Positions 15,954 through 24,249 of a stretch of DNA of 64,000 nucleotides are shown here, piece after piece (position 1 is the stretch's first letter; each line of letters opens with the position of its first letter). The stretch spans positions 1 to 64,000 of the forward strand of contig JAZSPR010000146.1 in assembly GCA_045537555.1 (NCBI GenBank), in the 5' to 3' direction. Position numbers and translations under genes: made by a program. Origin of the DNA: UBA1081 sp045537555. Lineage in GTDB: Bacteria; Bacillota; Clostridia; Oscillospirales; Acutalibacteraceae. Under the pieces are notes generated by a model. The model was not told the origin of the DNA. It saw nothing but the letters and a program-made list of their open reading frames with translations, and made no database searches.

Positions 15954-17033
15954 ATGACAAAAAAGAAAATTGCAAAAATCATTTCAATTGTTATTGCGGC
16001 AATTATTTTTATTGCGGCAGCAACTATGTTATTCATTTTCAGAGGGGAACTCGGAACATTATTAAATGTATCAAGTGAACGCGAAGGTATTTACACTCTC
16101 GATTATTCTGCAGACTATAAACTTGATCAGCTGCTTGAAGAGGGCGGTGCTTCAAATGAAGAAGAGCTTGTTCAGTATATTCTCAGAATAATGCTCAAAG
16201 GCTTGCCCATTGAAATTGAATATCAGATTCCCGAACTCGGATGCAGTACATTTATTGCTGAAACTCCTGAAAAGGGTTACATATTCGGAAGAAATTTTGA
16301 TAATCAGGTAACAGACCTTGCTGTTATCAAAACTGCTCCGAAAAATGGTTATAAATCTGTTTCTGTTATCAATACAAGCTTTATCGGTTACAGTGAAACT
16401 TATAAGCCTGAAAAAATTCTTGACAGAATAAACATGCTGGCATCACCTTATTTCCCGCTTGACGGTGTAAATGAAAAAGGTCTTGCAGTCGGTGTTCTTC
16501 AGCTTCAGGCCCCTCCCACAGATCAGCAGACAGATAAAGTTGATATCGGAACAACTTTAGCTATCAGAATTCTTCTTGATAAGTGCGCAACCGTAAAAGA
16601 AGCTGTTGATATGCTCAGTCAGTATGATATGCATGCATCTGCAAAGGGTTGTTATCATCTTCAGATTGCCGATGCAAAAGGTGACAGCGTTGTAGTCTCA
16701 TATGTTAATAATGAAATGGTTGTAACTGAAAAAGAAGGCGACTATCTGTGTGCAACAAACTTCTATCTTCATGATGTTCCTTTTGAATATGAAAAACAGG
16801 GCATGGACAGATATGAAAAACTCGTTGAAGTTCTGAGTGAAAAGAAAGGTGTTCTTTCCGCTAATGACGGAATGGGACTTCTGAGCTATGTTTCAATTGA
16901 GAAAACAGAACCTGACGAAGAGGGAAGAGTTTATTCAACACAATGGTCTTCAATTTATGATCTTACAGATGCAAAATTGATTCTTTGTGTTGACAGAGAT
17001 TACGAAAATCCGATTGAATTTCCGGTTGAATGA
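15954..17033 (+). CDS. Linear amide C-N hydrolase (choloylglycine hydrolase/acyltransferase-like Ntn enzyme)
   Basis: 359 residues. An N-terminal membrane segment (about 9-29) anchors or exports the protein. The likely Ntn nucleophile is Cys97 in ELGCSTFIAE, followed by GYIFGRNFDN, the Asn/Asp-rich motif of the linear amide hydrolase family (bile-salt hydrolase, penicillin V acylase, isopenicillin acyltransferase relatives). GVNEKGLAVGVLQLQ provides a further family block. Cys97 is internal, so the mature enzyme would need cleavage before it. The AAAGGAG site is good. The substrate is unknown; bile-salt hydrolysis is not implied. Confidence 0.8.
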   Translation: MTKKKIAKIISIVIAAIIFIAAATMLFIFRGELGTLLNVSSEREGIYTLDYSADYKLDQLLEEGGASNEEELVQYILRIMLKGLPIEIEYQIPELGCSTFIAETPEKGYIFGRNFDNQVTDLAVIKTAPKNGYKSVSVINTSFIGYSETYKPEKILDRINMLASPYFPLDGVNEKGLAVGVLQLQAPPTDQQTDKVDIGTTLAIRILLDKCATVKEAVDMLSQYDMHASAKGCYHLQIADAKGDSVVVSYVNNEMVVTEKEGDYLCATNFYLHDVPFEYEKQGMDRYEKLVEVLSEKKGVLSANDGMGLLSYVSIEKTEPDEEGRVYSTQWSSIYDLTDAKLILCVDRDYENPIEFPVE

Positions 17034-17043
17034 TGCAATAAAA

Positions 17044-17067
17044 GGACGATACCGAAAGGTATCGTCC
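17044..17067. terminator. Shared terminator between Ntn hydrolase and ispH-rpsA
   Basis: A 10-bp perfect stem (GGACGATACC / GGTATCGTCC) with a GAAA tetraloop. TTTTATT follows on the minus strand and TTGATTATTAT on the plus strand. Confidence 0.8.
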
Positions 17068-17081
17068 TTGATTATTATAGA

Positions 17082-19154
17082 TTATTCAGCAGCTTCTTCA
17101 GCAGCTTCTGCTTCAGCTTTTGCGAGGAGTTCTTCGATGGGAACTGCTGTTCCTTCGGGAACTTCATCTTCAGCAATTTCTTCTGATTCTTCTGTTTCTT
17201 CGGGAGCAAGAAGAGCTCTGATTGAAAGGCTTACATGCTTCTTTTCGAAGTCAATGTTTGTAATCATAACCTTTACTGTATCGCCGATGTTGAGTTCATC
17301 CTGAGGCTTTTCAACTCTGTGATTTGCAATCTGTGAAATGTGGATAAGACCCTGAATGTGAGGAATGATCTGTGCAAACGCACCGAATGTTGTAAGGCTT
17401 ACAATCTGAACATCGATTGTTGAACCTACGGGATAATCTCTTCTGAGGATTTCCCAGGGACTGTCTTCAATCTTCTTGAAGCCGAGTGAAATCTTCTTGT
17501 TTTCAGCATCAATGTTCTTTACGTTAACTTCAAGCTTATCGCCTACAGCAACAACTTCTGAAGGATGCTTGATTCTGTTCCATGAAAGTTCTGACTTATG
17601 GCAAAGACCCTGAACACCTGAAGCGATTTCAACGAATGCACCGAATTCTGTAAGAGAAACTACAGTACCTTCATACTTCTGACCAACTTCAACCTGAGCC
17701 CAGAAAGCATCTCTTGAAGCCTTGCGAGCTTCTCTGAGGACTGAATTGATTGAACCTACAACTCTTCTTCTGCGAGTATCAACATCAATGATTCTGAAAT
17801 CAACATCTTTACCAAGAAGGTCTTCAAGCTTGTCATTTCTTGAAAGAGTAGCCTGTGAAGCAGGAACAAAAACTCTTACTGAATCAGAAACAACGATAAC
17901 ACCTCTGTTGAGGATTTCTGCTACTTTACCGTTAAGAACTTCACCGTTATCTTTTGCTGCTGCAATCTTATTCCAGTTTGCCTGAGCATCATAACGTTTT
18001 TTGGACAATGTGATAAATCCGTCAGCATCATTTGTCTTCATGATGATGAGGTTAAGTTCATCACCGACTTTAACTTCCTTTGAGGGGTCAGCTGTAGGAT
18101 CAGCGCTGTACTCATCATAAGGAATGATACCTGTCTGCTTTCTGCCTATATCTACCTGAATTTCAGTAGGTGTGACACGAAGAACTGTGCCGGTTACCTT
18201 CTGATCGGAATTAAGACTTTTTAAAGATTCTTCGAGAGCCTGCTCGAATGACATTTCTGAATCAGCGACAGCCTGTCCAACAGCTTCTGCAGATTCAACG
18301 TTGTTTACAAGTTCGGACATTTTTTTAATTACCTCCTTTATTATGCAGACGGGAGTAGATGCACCCGCCGTAACACCAATTGTGGTACATCCGCTGAAGT
18401 CAATATCCGACAGTTCTTCAGCCGATTCAATAAGAAACGTTTTTGTGTTTTTTTCGCACACAGTTTTCAGTTTTTGTGTGTTTGAACTGTTTCTTCCACC
18501 AATTATTATAATTATATCACACTTGTATGATAAATTGCAAGCATCTTTTTGTCTTTTTGATGTCGCATCACATATTGTATCAAATATTTTCACATTTGTA
18601 CAGTACTTTTTTATTAATTCTGAACATTTTTTATATTCATTTATGCTGAAAGTTGTCTGAGCAACATAAATAATTTCTTTTTCCGCAAAATAGTTGTTTT
18701 CATTGAGTAATTTTATCAGTTCATCGTAATTAATGAAAACATATGACTGACCTTTGCAATAGCTTCTGAATCCTTTTACTTCGGGATGGTTTTCGTCACC
18801 GGCAATCAGAACAATGTTATCTGCAGCTGATTCTTTGTCAATTATTTTCTGAATTTTCATTACAAAAGGACATGTTGCATCTGAATAAGAAATTCCGGTC
18901 TGTTTTACTTTTTCAAGTAATTCTTTTGTTATTCCGTGTGCTCTGATTACAAGCTCACAGTTTTCGGGAACTTCATCGGGAGATTCAACAATAATTGCAC
19001 CTCTGTCACACAGACTCTGAATATACTGAGGATTATGAATAAGTGGACCGAGTGTAGCAACTTTTTTACCGTCTGAGAGAAGTTCTTCAACTTTATTTAC
19101 GGCTCTGTTTACACCGAAACAAAAACCGGCTGTATCAGCAAGAATAATTTCCAT
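17082..19154 (-). CDS. ispH-rpsA: Fusion of HMBPP reductase IspH and ribosomal protein S1
   Basis: 690 residues. Residues 1-280 are IspH, the last MEP-pathway enzyme, which reduces HMBPP to IPP/DMAPP with a [4Fe-4S] cluster. Its three Cys ligands are Cys12 (AGFCFGV), Cys95 (SDATCPF) and Cys195 (DTICDATSKRQ). From about 310 come four S1 OB-fold repeats, clearest in EVGQKYEGTVVSLTEFGAF and VGSTIDVQIVSLTTFGAF, then an acidic Glu/Ala tail. Such fusions are known in Clostridia. cmk lies just upstream, and cmk–rpsA adjacency is ancient. Translation starts 3 bases after the cmk stop. Confidence 0.95.
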   Translation of the reverse strand: MEIILADTAGFCFGVNRAVNKVEELLSDGKKVATLGPLIHNPQYIQSLCDRGAIIVESPDEVPENCELVIRAHGITKELLEKVKQTGISYSDATCPFVMKIQKIIDKESAADNIVLIAGDENHPEVKGFRSYCKGQSYVFINYDELIKLLNENNYFAEKEIIYVAQTTFSINEYKKCSELIKKYCTNVKIFDTICDATSKRQKDACNLSYKCDIIIIIGGRNSSNTQKLKTVCEKNTKTFLIESAEELSDIDFSGCTTIGVTAGASTPVCIIKEVIKKMSELVNNVESAEAVGQAVADSEMSFEQALEESLKSLNSDQKVTGTVLRVTPTEIQVDIGRKQTGIIPYDEYSADPTADPSKEVKVGDELNLIIMKTNDADGFITLSKKRYDAQANWNKIAAAKDNGEVLNGKVAEILNRGVIVVSDSVRVFVPASQATLSRNDKLEDLLGKDVDFRIIDVDTRRRRVVGSINSVLREARKASRDAFWAQVEVGQKYEGTVVSLTEFGAFVEIASGVQGLCHKSELSWNRIKHPSEVVAVGDKLEVNVKNIDAENKKISLGFKKIEDSPWEILRRDYPVGSTIDVQIVSLTTFGAFAQIIPHIQGLIHISQIANHRVEKPQDELNIGDTVKVMITNIDFEKKHVSLSIRALLAPEETEESEEIAEDEVPEGTAVPIEELLAKAEAEAAEEAAE

Positions 19155-19157
19155 TGT

Positions 19158-19814
19158 TTACACCTTTACTTTGTCTGCAATTGCATTTATTGATTCTTCA
19201 AGAGTCATATTGCTTGAATCAATAAGAATTGCATCATCTGCCTGCTTGAGGGGCGCAGTTGTCCTGTGAGAATCATTATAGTCACGCTGAATTATCTCTT
19301 CGAGCAGAGCTTTGTAATCAACATCAATACCTTTTTCTTTAAGCTCCTTGAATCTTCTGTCGGCTCTGACTTCTGCTGAAGCAGTAAGGAAGAATTTATA
19401 CTGAGCATCGGGAAGAATAACCGTTCCGATATCTCTTCCGTCCATTATTACATTGTTGTTTTTAGCCATATCGCGTTGTAAATCGAGAAGAAATGTTCTT
19501 ACGGCGGGAATTGCTGAAACGTTCGATGCCGCCATTGATGCTTCCGGCAATCTTATTGCCTCTGAAACATCTTCGCCGTTAAGGAAAACTCTCTGACTGC
19601 CGTCAATATATTTGAGTTCGACTTTTGTTTCGGGAAGAAGGGCAGTAACAGCTTGGGCATCATTTGTTTCAATACCGTGTCTTAATGCATTAACACCGAT
19701 TGAACGGTATAATGCTCCTGTATCAACATAAATAAAACCGAGTTTTGCGGCAACAGCCTTTGCTACACTGCTTTTTCCTGCACCTGCGGGACCGTCAATT
19801 GCTATATTAATCAT
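19158..19814 (-). CDS. cmk: Cytidylate kinase
   Basis: 218-residue nucleoside monophosphate kinase converting CMP/dCMP to the diphosphates. The P-loop is DGPAGAGKSSVAK (about 6-18), followed by YVDTGALYR, the CMP-specific insert and DGRDIGT (about 125). It lies between the BaiN-like flavoprotein gene (12-base gap) and ispH-rpsA (3-base gap), forming one operon. Confidence 0.96.
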   Translation of the reverse strand: MINIAIDGPAGAGKSSVAKAVAAKLGFIYVDTGALYRSIGVNALRHGIETNDAQAVTALLPETKVELKYIDGSQRVFLNGEDVSEAIRLPEASMAASNVSAIPAVRTFLLDLQRDMAKNNNVIMDGRDIGTVILPDAQYKFFLTASAEVRADRRFKELKEKGIDVDYKALLEEIIQRDYNDSHRTTAPLKQADDAILIDSSNMTLEESINAIADKVKV

Positions 19815-19826
19815 AGTTACACCTCA

Positions 19827-21056
19827 TTATACTGATTTTCCGGCAAGGACACCGGTTGAAAATGCTATCTGAAGATTGAATCCGCCTGTATATGCGTCAA
19901 CATCAATTACTTCTCCTGCGAAGTAAAGATTTTTACATAATGTTGACTGCATTGTTTTTGGATTGATTTCTTTTACCGAAACACCGCCTGATGTTACAAT
20001 TGCCTCATCAAGCGATCTGAAAGATTCAACATTTACTGTAAAATGTTTAAGAAGATAAACAAGGTCATGTCTCATATCCTTCGTTATCTGATTTACTTTC
20101 ATATCAGTCGGAATTTCACTCAAATGGACAATTACGGGAATAATTTTTGACGGAAGAAGCTTTGACAATGCATTTGCTATTGATTTGTTTGCATTTTCTG
20201 AGAAATCGCGAAGTATTCTTGCATCAAGTTTTTCGTCACTAAGACCGGGTTTCAGGTCTATTTCAATTAAATATTTTCCGTCACGCATATCTTTCATATG
20301 TGAGCTTGCACTGAGTATTACAGGACCGCTTACACCGAAATGAGTAAACAGCATCTCGCCGAAATCATGAAAAACTTCATTATAAGTATCATTATCACGG
20401 ACTGTTATTGCTATATTTTTAAGAGCAAGTCCCTGGAGTGAGCCTGTCCAGTCATCGGATGTGTTGACAGGTACAAGAGATGGCTTGAGTTGTGTGATTG
20501 TATGACCGCATTGTCTTGCAAGTGAATACCCGTCACCTGTTGAACCTGTCAGCGGATATGATTTACCACCTGTAGCAACAATAAATTTTTCCGCTTCATA
20601 GGTGTTTCCGTCCTCATCTTCACAGGAAACAATATTGCCGTCTTCTGTATTGAATTTCACAATTCTGGCTTTCGTTCTTTTAACTCCGTTATCTTTAAGG
20701 AAGTTATGAAGCGCATCAACTATTTCAACTGCTTTGTCAGATTCGGGAAAAACTCTGTTTCCTCGTTCAATTTTAAGCGATACACCTCTTTCTTCAAAGA
20801 AATCCATTGTGTCAAAAGGCATAAATCTGGAGAGTGCACCGTAAAGAAAACGACCGTTTACGGGAACATTTTCAATAAATTCATTCAGAAGTGAACAAGC
20901 ATTTGTCACATTGCATCTGCCTTTGCCCGTAATCATGACTTTTCTGCCTATTTTATCATTTCGTTCACAAAGAAGAACGTTGTTCCCGTTCTGTGCGGCA
21001 AAACCTGCAGCCATACAACCTGCCGCACCGCCGCCTATAACAATAACATCATACAT
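19827..21056 (-). CDS. BaiN/RdsA-family NAD(P)/FAD-dependent oxidoreductase
   Basis: About 409 residues. An N-terminal FAD-binding GGGAAGCMAAGFAAQNG motif follows YDVIVIGG. The ERNDKIGRKVMITGKGRCN block is the signature of this HI0933-like family, and the C-terminal FAD motif is YFAGEVIDVDAYTGGFNLQ. Members include BaiN and RdsA flavoproteins, but the in vivo substrate is mostly unknown. I choose the ATG with AAAGGA upstream. The ATG seven codons earlier has its AGGA at the predicted transcription start, so it would be poorly served. It heads the cmk–ispH-rpsA run. Confidence 0.85.
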   Translation of the reverse strand: MYDVIVIGGGAAGCMAAGFAAQNGNNVLLCERNDKIGRKVMITGKGRCNVTNACSLLNEFIENVPVNGRFLYGALSRFMPFDTMDFFEERGVSLKIERGNRVFPESDKAVEIVDALHNFLKDNGVKRTKARIVKFNTEDGNIVSCEDEDGNTYEAEKFIVATGGKSYPLTGSTGDGYSLARQCGHTITQLKPSLVPVNTSDDWTGSLQGLALKNIAITVRDNDTYNEVFHDFGEMLFTHFGVSGPVILSASSHMKDMRDGKYLIEIDLKPGLSDEKLDARILRDFSENANKSIANALSKLLPSKIIPVIVHLSEIPTDMKVNQITKDMRHDLVYLLKHFTVNVESFRSLDEAIVTSGGVSVKEINPKTMQSTLCKNLYFAGEVIDVDAYTGGFNLQIAFSTGVLAGKSV

Positions 21057-21091
21057 AAGCCGATGTTTTCCTTTCATTCTTTATCCTAACT

Positions 21092-21120
21092 ATTCTAACG
21101 CATACTGACATAAAAAGCAA
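21092..21120 (-). promoter_or_regulatory. Promoter of the flavoprotein–cmk–ispH-rpsA operon
   Basis: TTGCTT and TAGAAT, spacer 17 bases, on the minus strand, predicting a start near 21085. Confidence 0.5.
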
Positions 21121-21178
21121 GTAAATAAAATATTTTATTTTATCTTGCTGTAAAATATCAATAATTATATTTTTAATC

Positions 21179-21207
21179 TTGACGTATTTATTGATTTATT
21201 GTATTAT
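21179..21207 (+). promoter_or_regulatory. Promoter of the tyrosine-phosphorylation module
   Basis: TTGACG and TATTAT with a 17-base spacer, 30 bases before the phosphatase start. Confidence 0.6.
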
Positions 21208-21237
21208 AAAATAGTATATGTATGAAAAGGGCGATAA

Positions 21238-21969
21238 ATGATGTTTATTGATTTACATTGTCATATTTTACCTCAGGTTGACGATGGTGCTGACTCATAT
21301 ATTGAAGCGTGTGAATTAATAACACAGGCTGTTGACAGCGGTACAAAGATTCTGACTGCGACACCGCATATCAACAACAGATATCAAAGCAAAGGTCATA
21401 TAAAAAAATCAGAAATCATCGAAAAATACAAACAACTGAAACATATTGTTGAAGAAAAAGGAATTCAGGCAACAATTTTTCTCGGTTCCGAATTGCTTGC
21501 CGGCACGGAAATATCCGATTTGCACAACAAAAATGAACTGATTACCATTAACGGTTCAAGGTATATATTGACAGAGTTTTCTTTTGATGAACAATTTAAA
21601 AATGTTCTCATTTATTGCAGAGAATTGTTATCGCTCGGTTACATTCCATTGATTGCACATCCCGAAAGATATTTGTTTTTTTCTGATTCATATGAAAGAA
21701 TATATGAATTGTTTAATATCGGATGCAGATTTCAGATAAACAAAGGTAGTCCTCTCGGCAAATACGGTGAATCTGCTCAGCAAATTGCTCTCAGAATGTT
21801 AAATGATGATGTGGCTGATATTATTTCATCAGATTGTCATAGTCCCAGTAACCGAAACTCCGATATGAGTGAAATTTATGAGTGGCTGCTTGGCAGATAC
21901 CCTATAAATAAAATTACCGAATGGACACATGACAATGCAAAACGGATTTTATTAGATTTGAATATATAG
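21238..21969 (+). CDS. CpsB/YwqE-type PHP tyrosine-protein phosphatase
   Basis: 243 residues of the PHP fold. Metal-binding motifs are IDLHCHILPQVDDGA (4-18), TATPHI, LIAHPERY and SSDCHSP. The DLHCHILPxxDDG opening is diagnostic of the CpsB/CapC/YwqE phosphatases, which remove phosphate from BY-kinases controlling capsule or exopolysaccharide. The AAGGG site precedes an ATGATG pair. Two BY-kinase-like genes follow two genes later, so its substrates are probably encoded in the same operon. Confidence 0.9.
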   Translation: MMFIDLHCHILPQVDDGADSYIEACELITQAVDSGTKILTATPHINNRYQSKGHIKKSEIIEKYKQLKHIVEEKGIQATIFLGSELLAGTEISDLHNKNELITINGSRYILTEFSFDEQFKNVLIYCRELLSLGYIPLIAHPERYLFFSDSYERIYELFNIGCRFQINKGSPLGKYGESAQQIALRMLNDDVADIISSDCHSPSNRNSDMSEIYEWLLGRYPINKITEWTHDNAKRILLDLNI

Positions 21970-21985
21970 AAAGGTGATATACAAA

Positions 21986-22843
21986 ATGCGATTTTTAAAA
22001 ATTCTTTTTTCAATTATTTTTATATTTGTAATCGTTTTTACCTTATACATCAAATTCACAAACAGGCCCGATTTTGAGGCTCCGGAACTCAAATGCGATA
22101 CAGATACCATATCAATTTCTGTAAAAACTGATATTAACGATATATTAAAACATATAAAAGCAACTGATTCAAAAGACGGAAACATATCCGATAAAGTTAT
22201 TATTGAATCAATTTCTCCGTTTATCGGAAAGACTAATGCTAAAGTAATATTTGCGGTTGCAGATTCTGATAATAATGTATCAAAACTTGAAAAAGACATT
22301 ATTTTCTCAGATTATGAAAACCCTGTTTTCGATATAAAAACCCAGCAGATTTATTATACCGGTGCAACAAGAATTGATCTTATGAACGGAGTTCATGCAA
22401 CGGACATGCTTGATGGTGATATTTCATCCAGAGTAGTTGTTATTGATTCTCAGATTGATCTTTCAATGCCCGGTGTTTATCCCGTTAAATATAAAGTAAC
22501 AACATCAAAAGGTGTTACATCTGAAATTACACTTAACGCTTACGTATATTCATCACGATTCAGACATTCAATTAATCTGTCTTCTTATCTTGTATATACA
22601 GATTCAAAAACAAAAATTGATCCTATGAAATATGTAGAATCATATCCCGATGAATATTTTGATGAAGATTACAGAGATAATTATGATTATACTTTTGATA
22701 TTATTGATGAAGTAAATTATAAAAAACCGGGTATTTATTACATAACATATCGTATTTCAAGAACTGAAAAACGATCAAACATTGAAGAGCCTGAGATTTT
22801 GGCTGAAGCATACCTTGCAGTAGCTGTGAGAGGTGAAAAATAA
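21986..22843 (+). CDS. Membrane-anchored Ig-like (DUF5011-type) protein
   Basis: 285 residues. One N-terminal transmembrane segment (about 3-23) is followed by an extracytoplasmic part with at least two Ig-like units. The pattern TDMLDGDISSRVVV...PGVYPVKYKVTTSKGV is typical of DUF5011/Cry22-like bacterial Ig domains; an earlier diverged unit has DSKDGNISDKVIIES. It sits between the tyrosine phosphatase and the first kinase and overlaps the kinase start by one base (TAATG). A wall- or polysaccharide-facing partner of the Wzz-like kinases is plausible, but not shown. Confidence 0.75.
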   Translation: MRFLKILFSIIFIFVIVFTLYIKFTNRPDFEAPELKCDTDTISISVKTDINDILKHIKATDSKDGNISDKVIIESISPFIGKTNAKVIFAVADSDNNVSKLEKDIIFSDYENPVFDIKTQQIYYTGATRIDLMNGVHATDMLDGDISSRVVVIDSQIDLSMPGVYPVKYKVTTSKGVTSEITLNAYVYSSRFRHSINLSSYLVYTDSKTKIDPMKYVESYPDEYFDEDYRDNYDYTFDIIDEVNYKKPGIYYITYRISRTEKRSNIEEPEILAEAYLAVAVRGEK

Positions 22844-24249
22844 TGCGCGAAATAAGATTTGACTATGTCAATTTTTATACTATAATCAGAGATATTTTCA
22901 GAAACATATGGATTGTTATTCTTGCAGCAATCACTGCTTTTCTCGGAGTCCGTGCATATTTTGATTTTACATATAAAGAGGAATTCAGATGTACATCAAC
23001 AATTTCCATAAGTGCTACAGATTCGGGATTATATTCTTTTTCCAGTCTGAACAAAACAATTGAAGCAGCTTCAGCTTTTCAGGAAATGTTTCAGAGTTCA
23101 TATTTCAGAGAAAAACTTTCTGAAATTACCGGAACCCCCGTTAACGGCATTATCATAGCAGAGCAAATCAGCGAAACAAATCTTATAGTAATGTCATATA
23201 CAAGCTCATCACCGATTGATTCATATGTTACACTTAATGCCATTATTGAAAACTATAATGAAATTACTGATTATAACTTCAATAATATGATTATTAATAT
23301 AATTGCTCAACCTGTTGTTCCCACAATGCCTTCAAATCCGATTTCATACGGTCAGTATGATAAAATAATTCCGCTTGCAATGGTTTGTCTTGTTTTATTT
23401 ATCATTGTAGCATCATCATATTTCAGAGATACCGTAAAAAATGAAACTGATGTTAACTCAATGCTTGACACAAAATTGTTCTCAGTTGTTTATCATGAGA
23501 GTAAAAACAAAACTTTAAAATCAAAACTGAAATTTACTCATTCAAAAGACCCTTTAATGATTACCAATATTCTGATAAACTATAAATTTTCAGAAACATT
23601 CAGAATTGCCGCATTAAAACTTGATTATTATATCAAATCCAAAAAAATAAAAACATTAATGATAACAAGTTGCGGTGAAAATGAAGGTAAATCAACAGCA
23701 GCTGTCAACCTTGCTCTTGCAATGGCGAAACTTGGAAGAAAAACACTGCTTGTGGATGCTGACCTGAGAAAACCTGCAATTTATAAATTCTTTTCTGATA
23801 ATATTGATACTGAAAATTCTCAGGGGTTGGGAGAAGTTCTCAGAGGAAATATATCAATTAATAATGCAATATTCAAAGAACAGAAAACAGGACTGTATAT
23901 CATGTGTTCTAATCACAAATACAGAAACAGTTCTGAAATGCTTTCAACGAAACGATTTGAACATTTTACTGAAGCATTAAAAGACCAGTTTGACATTATT
24001 ATTTTTGACACATCACCTACAGCGCTTGTATCTGATGCTGAAATAATTTCGGCAAACATGGATGCCGCGTTAATTGTTGTAAGACAAGATGTTGCACCTG
24101 TTCCGGAAATCAATGACATGATTGAAATGCTCAATCAATCCGGAACTTCAGTTGAAGGATGTATTTTTAATGATGTTAATGTTCTTCCGAAACTTTTCGG
24201 CGACAATACTGTTAATGAAAATTTTTCAGCCGGTGAGGTAAATAATTAA
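22843..24249 (+). CDS. BY-kinase with Wzz-like domain (catalytic-type member)
   Basis: 468 residues. A Wzz-type chain-length domain has transmembrane segments near 22-40 and 174-192. A cytoplasmic BY-kinase domain follows with Walker A SCGENEGKST (276-285), Walker A' LLVDADLRKP (302-311) and Walker B IIIFDTSP (385-392). All catalytic motifs look intact. Unlike most BY-kinases there is no tyrosine cluster at the C-terminus. Both the domain order and the neighbouring CpsB-type phosphatase point to control of a surface polysaccharide. The next gene begins at its stop codon. Confidence 0.88.
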   Translation: MREIRFDYVNFYTIIRDIFRNIWIVILAAITAFLGVRAYFDFTYKEEFRCTSTISISATDSGLYSFSSLNKTIEAASAFQEMFQSSYFREKLSEITGTPVNGIIIAEQISETNLIVMSYTSSSPIDSYVTLNAIIENYNEITDYNFNNMIINIIAQPVVPTMPSNPISYGQYDKIIPLAMVCLVLFIIVASSYFRDTVKNETDVNSMLDTKLFSVVYHESKNKTLKSKLKFTHSKDPLMITNILINYKFSETFRIAALKLDYYIKSKKIKTLMITSCGENEGKSTAAVNLALAMAKLGRKTLLVDADLRKPAIYKFFSDNIDTENSQGLGEVLRGNISINNAIFKEQKTGLYIMCSNHKYRNSSEMLSTKRFEHFTEALKDQFDIIIFDTSPTALVSDAEIISANMDAALIVVRQDVAPVPEINDMIEMLNQSGTSVEGCIFNDVNVLPKLFGDNTVNENFSAGEVNN

